This document shows, one piece after another, positions 8,970 to 15,044 of a stretch of 24,237 nucleotides of DNA. Source of the stretch: a virus. Numbering within the stretch: the stretch's first letter is position 1; every line of letters begins with the position of its first letter. A program made the position numbers and the translations under genes. The DNA is taken from positions 1-24,237 of IMG/VR virus record IMGVR_UViG_3300042691_008076. One strand, 5' to 3'. The notes under the pieces are model-generated. The model was not told the DNA's origin. It made no database searches and was given only the letters and a program-made list of their open reading frames with translations.

Positions 8970-9935
8970 CTAGCTTTCTGTGATGATAACTATGGATGAT
9001 TCGTGGCCCACTTCTTCGGAAGCAACAAGGAGCTTCCAGCCCTTGTGGGTTTTCAGCCTTCCATGAAGCAGGGCGTAAAGCCCTTGCTTGTAAAGCCCAT
9101 GTTCCTTGGCGAACGTTGGCACATGTGAAATGTTGTGATATATCGTGCCATCAGGCGCCAACAGCGAGCCATATGTCTTTACCGGCTGCGTGCTATTTCT
9201 GTTGGCGATGTTCTTTCGGGCCTGTTCTTGCTTTTTGGCCCTGAACACTGGGTCTGATGCGATTCTTTCGTTGATAGCTTTGGTCCGCCTTGCCTGATTT
9301 GCTGGATCGCTGAGAGCCGCTATAGCAACTTTCCTTTGGTTAGGGTCTTTCATTCGTTCTTGCATTAGAACGGACATGGCTGCACGATGTTCTTCGCTTT
9401 CCCATAGCCGTTTGGCATGTTTAGAAGCTTTCGCCTTATATTCCGGCGTATCCATGGCCGCCATTCGTTTGATGGCCACTTTCTCTTTGAAACCGGGTTC
9501 TTGCCACTTTTTCTTCATGGCTTCGCTTTGCTTGGCACTTGTTTCCGTTGGCGTCTTCGAATGACATGCCCGCCATTCTCCTCGGATTATTTCGGTGCAG
9601 TTGTAGCATGCTCGTGTTCCATCCTCTAAGATAAGTCGGTATACGTTTGAGATACGTCGCTCTTCGGCGGCGTTTCTTTCTTCTTTCGACGCCCCAACCA
9701 TAACCTCCAGTACGCAGAACAGAAGGAAGTTGTCGTGTCCTAAGAGCGTGACACATTTGTTATAATCGGCCTGCAAGAATCGATTCGAATGGTTACCACC
9801 CATAAGGTCACGACAATGATTCTGCCAACGGTTTCTGAACCGATTCGTTTGCCCAATATACACTCTGCCCGTATGCGTGTTGGTGATTTGGTAAATGCCA
9901 CCCAAGTGACCGTGTTCATTGCTGTTGAATATCAC
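8970..9935 (-). CDS. GIY-YIG homing endonuclease with NUMOD-type DNA-binding repeats
   Basis: A 321-residue site-specific nuclease that would cut an uninterrupted allele and spread itself by repair. The GIY-YIG domain occupies about residues 12-90: GGIYQITN (GIY 13-15), GRVYIGQT (YIG 26-28), the conserved Arg in RFRNRW and the metal-binding Glu in FCVLEVM (Glu78). Residues 120-250 carry NUMOD3-like basic repeats (SEAMKKKWQEPGFKEKV, KAKASKHAKRLW, QARRTKAINERI). The C-terminus has an IENR1/NUMOD1-like helix-turn-helix (SLLAPDGTIYHNISHVPTF to HKGWKLL). The start is a GTG without a clear ribosome-binding site, 35 nt after the adaptor gene stop. Its TAG stop directly abuts, in the same reading frame, the coding sequence of the neck gene. 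Confidence 0.88.
   Translation of the reverse strand: MIFNSNEHGHLGGIYQITNTHTGRVYIGQTNRFRNRWQNHCRDLMGGNHSNRFLQADYNKCVTLLGHDNFLLFCVLEVMVGASKEERNAAEERRISNVYRLILEDGTRACYNCTEIIRGEWRACHSKTPTETSAKQSEAMKKKWQEPGFKEKVAIKRMAAMDTPEYKAKASKHAKRLWESEEHRAAMSVLMQERMKDPNQRKVAIAALSDPANQARRTKAINERIASDPVFRAKKQEQARKNIANRNSTQPVKTYGSLLAPDGTIYHNISHVPTFAKEHGLYKQGLYALLHGRLKTHKGWKLLVASEEVGHESSIVIITES
8986..8993 (-). promoter_or_regulatory. Putative late promoter element of the neck gene, inside the endonuclease 3' end
   Basis: The minus strand reads ATAGTTAT, identical to the element before the 186-residue gene. It sits in the last codons of the homing endonuclease and about 25 nt before the proposed neck start. If functional, it would separate neck expression from that of the endonuclease. 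Confidence 0.4.
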
Positions 9936-9970
9936 CGAACAAGCATACCACTATTCGAACGGTAAACAAA

Positions 9971-11236
9971 TCAATACATTGTTAGGGCCACTTTCGGACT
10001 CATAGGCGTGTATCCGAGCATTTTTACAGTGTTCTCAGCCTTCGTAGCTTCACGCTCAGCAATCTTGTCATATGTAAGGTTGTCGAGCGTTTCCTTGAGA
10101 GTCGTCAAGAGTTTCTCTTTATCTTCTCTACCGGCAGTTACAAGGTCTTCACCGTTCAGGGATATAGACGTACCGGGCACAGGAATCTCCTTGAACTTGC
10201 TTCTCACTCTTCCTAGGAGTTCTGTTGCAAGAGCTAGAGTGTACTGAGCAATCCAGTTCCTACTCCAGATGTTCAGTGAGTTGTAGTTCAGTGGACCGAA
10301 CGGAGCGTTGAATGGACCGTTGACGCCATAAATCTTGTCATCCTGATAAGAACCAGAGACTCCGGCACCAGTTGTGTAGTAGCTGGAACCACTTGCAACA
10401 AGTGTTGAAGCGATGGTTGGAAAAGGAGACTTGCCGTATCTCACTCTTATCCAGAACCTGCTGTTGTAGTTGGGAGTGATTACGCTAGGAGTTGGATAAA
10501 TGCGAATAGTCCTTCCAACTATCTTGTAACTGAAGTGAGACCTTCTCATCTTCTGCGCTGTCTTCAACATGCTTGAACGCAGAACGTCTTCGAACAGCGG
10601 CAGCACATAGAACCTTGTGTCTGGGATATAGCTTTCAACAGGAAGTCCTGAAGCAACGAAGTTCGAAGCAAGGTTCGAGTTGAACATGTACTGCACTGGG
10701 GCGTTGTGGAACACCTCGACAACTTCCATGGTTCCGACAGAGCCTGAAGGCTGCAGGGCGAACAACGTTTGTCCAGTTCCGTTTCCATCAAACAGCTCTG
10801 TGTACAAGTCATAGTCCTGCCTGCTGCCTGTGAGGTTCATGTAACCAAGATAAGTCTGTTCAGTCTGACTGTACCCGATGATACCTGCGTATGGGGCAGC
10901 AAGAGAGTTCAGGAACTCAAGGTTCTGCTGAACGTACATGTTGGTGATGTTGATGTTGTTGACTCCGTTGGAGTCAACCGAACCGGTTGGCATTCCCATG
11001 AGGTTCGCCAAGTTCGAGATGTTCTGGTACTCAATCATCTTGCTGTTGAACTCTCTTGTTGCTTCCTCAAAGCATGACCAAACCATAGGCTTGGTCAGCT
11101 CAACACCCAGAACGTCTTCTCCAAGACGCCTGAACACGAACGTAACAAGGCTGTCAGCATCACTCTGGAACAGAGTGTACTTGTCGTAGAAGCCAAACGG
11201 TGTTGGATGGAGAGTTGTGTTGAAGGTTGACGCCAT
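9971..11236 (-). CDS. Probable head-tail adaptor / neck protein (gp13-like position)
   Basis: A 421-residue soluble protein without catalytic motifs that I recognise. The N-terminal third looks helical (LTKPMVWSCFEEATREFNSK, MIEYQNISNLANLMGMP), the middle is beta-rich and includes FSYKIVGRTIRIYPTPS, and the end returns to helices (LATELLGRVRSKFKEIPVPG, LLTTLKETLDNLTYDKIAER). A helical connector fold of this kind is common in adaptor and neck proteins. Position supports this: it leads the adaptor, neck, completion and sheath run. The start is ATG at 11236 (MASTF, the same first five residues as the second sheath). A perfect CTAGTTAT lies only 11 nt before it and no ribosome-binding site is visible, so the mRNA may be nearly leaderless. 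The exact homologue among neck proteins is uncertain. Confidence 0.6.
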   Translation of the reverse strand: MASTFNTTLHPTPFGFYDKYTLFQSDADSLVTFVFRRLGEDVLGVELTKPMVWSCFEEATREFNSKMIEYQNISNLANLMGMPTGSVDSNGVNNINITNMYVQQNLEFLNSLAAPYAGIIGYSQTEQTYLGYMNLTGSRQDYDLYTELFDGNGTGQTLFALQPSGSVGTMEVVEVFHNAPVQYMFNSNLASNFVASGLPVESYIPDTRFYVLPLFEDVLRSSMLKTAQKMRRSHFSYKIVGRTIRIYPTPSVITPNYNSRFWIRVRYGKSPFPTIASTLVASGSSYYTTGAGVSGSYQDDKIYGVNGPFNAPFGPLNYNSLNIWSRNWIAQYTLALATELLGRVRSKFKEIPVPGTSISLNGEDLVTAGREDKEKLLTTLKETLDNLTYDKIAEREATKAENTVKMLGYTPMSPKVALTMY

Positions 11237-11247
11237 GATGGATGCAC

Positions 11248-11255
11248 ATAACTAG
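11248..11255 (-). promoter_or_regulatory. Putative late promoter element of the adaptor gene
   Basis: A perfect minus-strand CTAGTTAT ends 11 nt before the adaptor ATG. With T4 late-promoter geometry, the transcript would start about 5 nt before the start codon. A perfect TTCCTAGGAA palindrome (11265-11274) lies just upstream, beside the preceding gene's stop. Confidence 0.55.
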
Positions 11256-11275
11256 CGCCAGTATTTCCTAGGAAT

Positions 11276-12124
11276 CTACTTCTTCGCCTTCTTCTTGCCA
11301 CGCTTCATGAGTCTGTGAACCGTTCCATACACCAGAGCTCCTAGGCGTTGACGCTCTTCCGGGGTCTTCGCATTCGCTGGGTCTCCGTACTCATCCTTGA
11401 GTGCAAGAATAACCTTCTCCCACTTGGCAGGAAACTTACCTTCAACAACAAGCCTGCCCACTTCCTCGAACAGAACCCGAGAAACCACTTCTGCCAACTT
11501 CTTGACCTTCGGTGCTTTTGGCTTCTCTGCCTTCGCTGTAAGTTCCTTGCTAGCAGCGACGAACGACTGCATGATGGTTGAAGCGGCCTTCTTCAACTCG
11601 GGAATATCAGGCAGCAGCGAAGCAAACAGCTTCGCATCACCGTTCGTAAGAGCTTGTCTTACCATGGTTCCAGAGATGCGCTTGCCAGATGGTAGCTGCA
11701 CTTCCTTCAGCGCTACAGGGTGAATACGGCTTTCTGCTGCAAGTGTTGGATAGAGCTTCTGAAGCTTGTCCAGGCTGTACCTGCCTTCAATGTCTTCGGG
11801 ACCAGCGAACAGATAAAAGTCCACAGGCTTGTCCATGTTGTCCTTGATAAACTGGAAGGTGGTACCAACAGGAGAGCCAGGAACAAACACCACTTCGACA
11901 CCCTTGCTCTCAAGCACAGGCTGGATGAACTTCTGAACGTATTCCTTCGCTACTTTGCCGCTGAGAGGAAACTCCCCAGGACGCACTCTGTCTTGTTCAG
12001 ACAGAAACAGATATAGCTTGTCAACGGATTCCTTCGCCGCCAACACACTCAAAAAGTGTCCTATGTGCATAGGCTTGAACGAACCAGGGAACAGCCCAAT
12101 CTTCTTCACTGCAGACTTAGTCAT
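11276..12124 (-). CDS. HxGH nucleotidyltransferase (NMN adenylyltransferase / cytidylyltransferase-like)
   Basis: A protein of the nucleotidylyltransferase superfamily, which transfers AMP or CMP from a nucleoside triphosphate to a phosphate acceptor such as nicotinamide mononucleotide. The fold signature is at the N-terminus: IGLFPGSFKPMHIGHF carries the HxGH motif (His20, His23), and SGKRISGTMVRQAL (ISGTxxR, residues 150-156) supplies the second phosphate-binding motif. Residues 185-282 are a Lys-rich helical tail with EDxYG-type spacing and a very basic end (MKRGKKKAKK). The substrate cannot be decided from sequence. The start is the ATG at 12124 (MTKSAVKK); an ATG at 12130 and a GTG at 12148 are alternatives, but both fall in or upstream of the promoter palindrome. 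It is divergent from the ligase-like gene. Confidence 0.82.
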   Translation of the reverse strand: MTKSAVKKIGLFPGSFKPMHIGHFLSVLAAKESVDKLYLFLSEQDRVRPGEFPLSGKVAKEYVQKFIQPVLESKGVEVVFVPGSPVGTTFQFIKDNMDKPVDFYLFAGPEDIEGRYSLDKLQKLYPTLAAESRIHPVALKEVQLPSGKRISGTMVRQALTNGDAKLFASLLPDIPELKKAASTIMQSFVAASKELTAKAEKPKAPKVKKLAEVVSRVLFEEVGRLVVEGKFPAKWEKVILALKDEYGDPANAKTPEERQRLGALVYGTVHRLMKRGKKKAKK

Positions 12125-12128
12125 GGCC

Positions 12129-12145
12129 ATAACTAGCCTAGTTAT
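12129..12145. promoter_or_regulatory. Palindromic divergent promoter of the nucleotidyltransferase and ligase-like genes
   Basis: The sequence ATAACTAGCCTAGTTAT is a perfect 8-1-8 palindrome, so each strand carries a CTAGTTAT pointing at its own gene. Taking the element as -13 to -6, transcription to the right would begin at 12151, the A of the ligase-like ATG, and to the left at about 12123, one base into the ATG at 12124. Both mRNAs would be leaderless or nearly so. No ribosome-binding site is visible on either side. Confidence 0.6.
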
Positions 12146-12150
12146 CACTC

Positions 12151-13272
12151 ATGAATGACAGAACACACAAACTCATAAGACTCTTGACCAGAGTCCTTGT
12201 GGTAGAACACCTTCAACAACTAGCTGAAGGTGGTGCAGCTGGCCACATGGCTCATCCCTTCGATGTTGAATCGGTCAAGTCCGGTAAAGACTTGGTCGAA
12301 CTGTTTGGCAGAGCAGCCATCTACCTCGCCAAGAACCCAACACACGCCAGCGTCAAGATAGACGGAATCAACGCAAGCATAAGGCTCGCAACAGTTGATG
12401 GTGTCAAGCAGTTCGTTATTGACAGAGGTTCGAACAAGCCACTTGACGTAAGAGGAGTAACCAAGGCCGACCTCGAATCCAGATTCGGTCCTGGCCATGG
12501 CATGATAGAACGTGGAGGCAAGGTTCTAGATATCTTCAACTCTGCTCTACCGGCCATAAAGCCAGAACTACAAGAACTCGGAATGCTCAACAACCCCAAC
12601 GTGATGTTCAACATGGAATATGTTGCTGGTGGCAAGACGAACGTTCAAGAGTACCAGGACAACTTCCTTGCCATCCATGGGCTCCTGGAGATTATGCAGG
12701 TCAGTCCAACCAAGAGAACAGCCACAGAGACATCCTTCAACAAGGATGCCCTAGAAAGGCTCCTGGTGAAACTACAGCCATATGCAAACAAGCAAGGCTT
12801 CAAGGTTCTGCATGCCGTTATTCCTATGCAGTCTAAGCTTCCAGACTTCAAGGCAGAACTAAACAAGTCCTACACCGTAAACATCTCTCCTGACGTACAA
12901 GAGACAAAACCTCTAAAGGCATGGCTCCAAGGTGTGAGCATGCTTCCTAGGAACATGTCCCTGAAGCTATCAACCGGAAAGAAAGTCGAAGCCATAAGCA
13001 AGGACGTGTTTCAGAACATCATGAATGGAACACCGGTGTCCTCTTACCTAGCTGAACCACTGCCCCAGAACGTCAAGGCAGCCGTTGATGGCTTCGTTGT
13101 CTATCTCGCAACCATGAAGTTGGGAGAAGCACTGCTGAACTCTCTTGACAGCGAGCTCGGTCCCGTCGGCTCCCAAGAAGGTATCGTCATAAGAGGCTTG
13201 ACCCCCAAGCCTTTCAAAATCACGGGAACCTTTATCATCCGTGGTCTAGACAGTGCTTTCGCCAAAGCCTAG
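12151..13272 (+). CDS. DNA/RNA ligase-superfamily nucleotidyltransferase
   Basis: The only plus-strand gene, 373 residues. Covalent nucleotidyltransferase motifs appear in order: motif I SVKIDGIN with Lys69 as the expected AMP-accepting residue (KxDG 69-72), a DRGSN segment (residues 91-95), motif III-like FNMEYV with Glu156, IIIa-like NFLAIHGLL, motif IV QEGIVIRG (Glu343), and motif V-like KPFKITG (Lys356). The N-terminus has GGAAGHMAHPFDVE, a signature I associate with uncharacterised ligase-like proteins of other large myoviruses. No OB-fold or BRCT domain follows, so nick sealing, RNA repair or another adenylation chemistry are all possible. The ATG sits at the predicted transcription start; a downstream ATG (12247, MAHPFD) is less likely because the upstream GGAAGH would be lost. 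Confidence 0.72.
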   Translation: MNDRTHKLIRLLTRVLVVEHLQQLAEGGAAGHMAHPFDVESVKSGKDLVELFGRAAIYLAKNPTHASVKIDGINASIRLATVDGVKQFVIDRGSNKPLDVRGVTKADLESRFGPGHGMIERGGKVLDIFNSALPAIKPELQELGMLNNPNVMFNMEYVAGGKTNVQEYQDNFLAIHGLLEIMQVSPTKRTATETSFNKDALERLLVKLQPYANKQGFKVLHAVIPMQSKLPDFKAELNKSYTVNISPDVQETKPLKAWLQGVSMLPRNMSLKLSTGKKVEAISKDVFQNIMNGTPVSSYLAEPLPQNVKAAVDGFVVYLATMKLGEALLNSLDSELGPVGSQEGIVIRGLTPKPFKITGTFIIRGLDSAFAKA

Positions 13273-13296
13273 TTCGAGCCTCTGCAAGCCTCACCA

Positions 13297-13350
13297 GAGC
13301 CCGAGAACAGCTTCAACGGGTCAACGTGAGTGGGTTTCGAGAACGGGCTC
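13297..13350. terminator. Possible hairpin between convergent genes
   Basis: GAGCCCG (13297-13303) and CGGGCTC (13344-13350) form a 7-bp stem around a long 40-nt loop in the 96-bp space between the convergent ligase-like and endonuclease genes. There is no T-tract. It may end both transcripts, but support is weak. Confidence 0.3.
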
Positions 13351-13368
13351 TACAATGGCGTATAGAGC

Positions 13369-14961
13369 TCACAGTTCAAGAACAAACCGGTTGTTGGTTG
13401 AGCCATATACTCTCCACACGTTGTTCTCTTGAGCTACCACAGCTTCGGACTTTCCTGGTTGCGCCTTGAACTTCAGCCTGGGATATCTTCTCTGTCCATC
13501 CGTATACCAGAACGAAGGCTGGTCGGTTTCTCCATCTGTCTTGAACCCTGAGTTCGCATACACAGCACCAGCTCTTGTACTTCCTCCAAACCGGTTGTCT
13601 GCATATGTGACAATCTTGTTGAATCCGTTGTTGCAACACCAGTTCGAAACGTGCTTCAACAACTTCGAGAATCCTCCTCTTACTCTTGTGTTCAAGATGC
13701 TAGCAAACCTGGCAATCTCCATCCCACCCTCTGCCTTCTTTCGTTGAAGGTATCCTGGAAGTCTAAGACTTATGGCCGCCACAACCCTTTCTTCCTTATC
13801 AACGAGTCCAAATGACACACGACAACCAGTATACCCAGCTATGTGGTTCTCTTCGAAGAACACCCTCGCTTCTCGCATATCCAGTTGCTTCACGGTTGTG
13901 TCCCTGGCGTTGACAGACTGAACCGTAGACCCAACACCGTTCCTAACCATGGATTCAACGATGGCCCTCTTGTTCTCCCACTCATCCTTGAAGAACAAGT
14001 AGCTCTTGATATCGCTGGAGGGTGGGGGTAGATTGTGGTTCTGCAAGTCGTGCAACCGAACCTCCATCTCTTCGCTTGTCCAAACACATGGTTGTTCGAG
14101 CTTGAAGGGGGCAACAGAGGCAAGAAACAATTCAAACTCATCAACACACGGTGACCTGGGTTGAGCCTTCCATCTACTCTCTAGGGCTTCCTTGTACCTG
14201 AACCGTCTACCCCTTGTTGTGTTCCTCCGACCAGAACACACACCGATAATCATGGGAAAAGGAATGCCCGTTATCTTCTCTGCTTCTGCGAGACAAGAGA
14301 ACTCGGCGACAACCTTTCCTTCAGCATCTATCTCCACAACTTCACGCTTGTTGTGTCCACCGTGTTTGGTTGAATGATGGATATACTGGGAAGCTAGCGC
14401 TGGTTCTGCATACTCCCATGTGAAACCACCAATGCTCCCCAGTTTGCCTTTACAACAGTTCATTATGCAAGTGCTGTCGATAGCCAGAACTCTACCAGCT
14501 TCGGCCATGCTTGCCCACTCTCGAATAAAGGTTCGGTCTTTCAAGCTGAGTTGTCGAACAGGACGAAACGAGCTTGGGTCTTGATAAGGAACGTGAGCAA
14601 GTCCCGCCATGTTGTAGCACTCAGGCTTCCCTATGTTCTCATCTAGAACAGCCTGCTCTTTCCGAAACAACTCGTCTCGTGGAATTCCAGCGTCACACAT
14701 CTCCAACACTTCGAACTTGAAGGACTCTTCTCCATACTTCTTCCATGCATTCAACAGGTGAACGTTGCTATGGGTACCGTTTCGCAGCTGTTTCCTGTGT
14801 TCCCACCAACGCTTCGCAAGATTCCAACTGCTGCCAACGTAATAATTCCCGTTGGCTAGGTTGATTATCTTGTATATACCAGGCTTCTTGCACAAGCCAG
14901 TCTTTGTGTATGAACGCTTCTGCCTATTCAACATAGGCTTACCATAGCATGAAAAGGACAT
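13369..14961 (-). CDS. Composite GIY-YIG homing endonuclease with C-terminal GNAT-like domain
   Basis: A mobile endonuclease of about 530 residues inserted after the capsid gene. The GIY-YIG nuclease lies at residues 25-95: KPGIYKI (GIY 28-30), NYYVGSSWNLAKRWWEH (YVG 41-43, Arg51) and FEVLEM with the catalytic-type Glu87. Two IENR1/NUMOD1-like modules follow (CIMNCCKGKLGSIGGFTWEY and IDAEGKVVAEFSCLAEAEKI through GRRNTTRGRRFR). Then comes a block SYLFFKDEWENKRAIVESMV that resembles Vsr/EDxHD-type homing enzymes, and finally a GNAT-like domain (about 360-500: FFEENHIAGYTG, LRLPGYLQ, GGFSKLLKHV, YADNRF, YANSGFK) often seen at the end of phage homing endonucleases. I chose the ATG at 14961; a TTG at 15006 lies inside a hairpin and an ATG at 14934 is also possible. 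Confidence 0.85.
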   Translation of the reverse strand: MSFSCYGKPMLNRQKRSYTKTGLCKKPGIYKIINLANGNYYVGSSWNLAKRWWEHRKQLRNGTHSNVHLLNAWKKYGEESFKFEVLEMCDAGIPRDELFRKEQAVLDENIGKPECYNMAGLAHVPYQDPSSFRPVRQLSLKDRTFIREWASMAEAGRVLAIDSTCIMNCCKGKLGSIGGFTWEYAEPALASQYIHHSTKHGGHNKREVVEIDAEGKVVAEFSCLAEAEKITGIPFPMIIGVCSGRRNTTRGRRFRYKEALESRWKAQPRSPCVDEFELFLASVAPFKLEQPCVWTSEEMEVRLHDLQNHNLPPPSSDIKSYLFFKDEWENKRAIVESMVRNGVGSTVQSVNARDTTVKQLDMREARVFFEENHIAGYTGCRVSFGLVDKEERVVAAISLRLPGYLQRKKAEGGMEIARFASILNTRVRGGFSKLLKHVSNWCCNNGFNKIVTYADNRFGGSTRAGAVYANSGFKTDGETDQPSFWYTDGQRRYPRLKFKAQPGKSEAVVAQENNVWRVYGSTNNRFVLEL

Positions 14962-14982
14962 GTTTTCAAGGAATTGAATGCG

Positions 14983-15016
14983 GAAGGGAGAGCCACCTCT
15001 CGGCAACTCTCCCTTC
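14983..15016 (-). terminator. Stem-loop after the major capsid gene
   Basis: A perfect 10-bp inverted repeat (GAAGGGAGAG 14983-14992, CTCTCCCTTC 15007-15016) with a 14-nt loop lies about 30 nt after the capsid stop. No T-tract follows on the minus strand, so it may be a weak terminator or protect the 3' end of the abundant capsid mRNA. It would also reduce read-through into the endonuclease. Confidence 0.5.
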
Positions 15017-15044
15017 TAAGTCCCCGTTTTCACAGGGAAACTGT

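Noticed and set aside
8970-9947. Group I intron hosting the endonuclease inside the neck gene: an ATGCTTGTT upstream and GGTATTCCC downstream would join in frame, with a U before and a G at the end of the putative intron.
   Set aside because: The endonuclease ORF fills almost the entire interval, leaving no room for a ribozyme core. I could not see the conserved P3/P7-type segments. A free-standing endonuclease is simpler.
9936-9970. Four-codon reading frame ATGCTTGTTCGG then TGA before the first endonuclease
   Set aside because: Too short to support as a gene; at most it could be the remnant of the original neck gene start.
12125-12148. GTG start for the HxGH nucleotidyltransferase
   Set aside because: It would place the promoter palindrome inside the coding sequence; the ATG at 12124 begins just before the family domain.
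14962-15006. TTG start for the composite endonuclease, adding 15 residues
   Set aside because: It lies in the loop of the 10-bp hairpin after the capsid gene and has no ribosome-binding site; the ATG at 14961 already covers the GIY-YIG domain.
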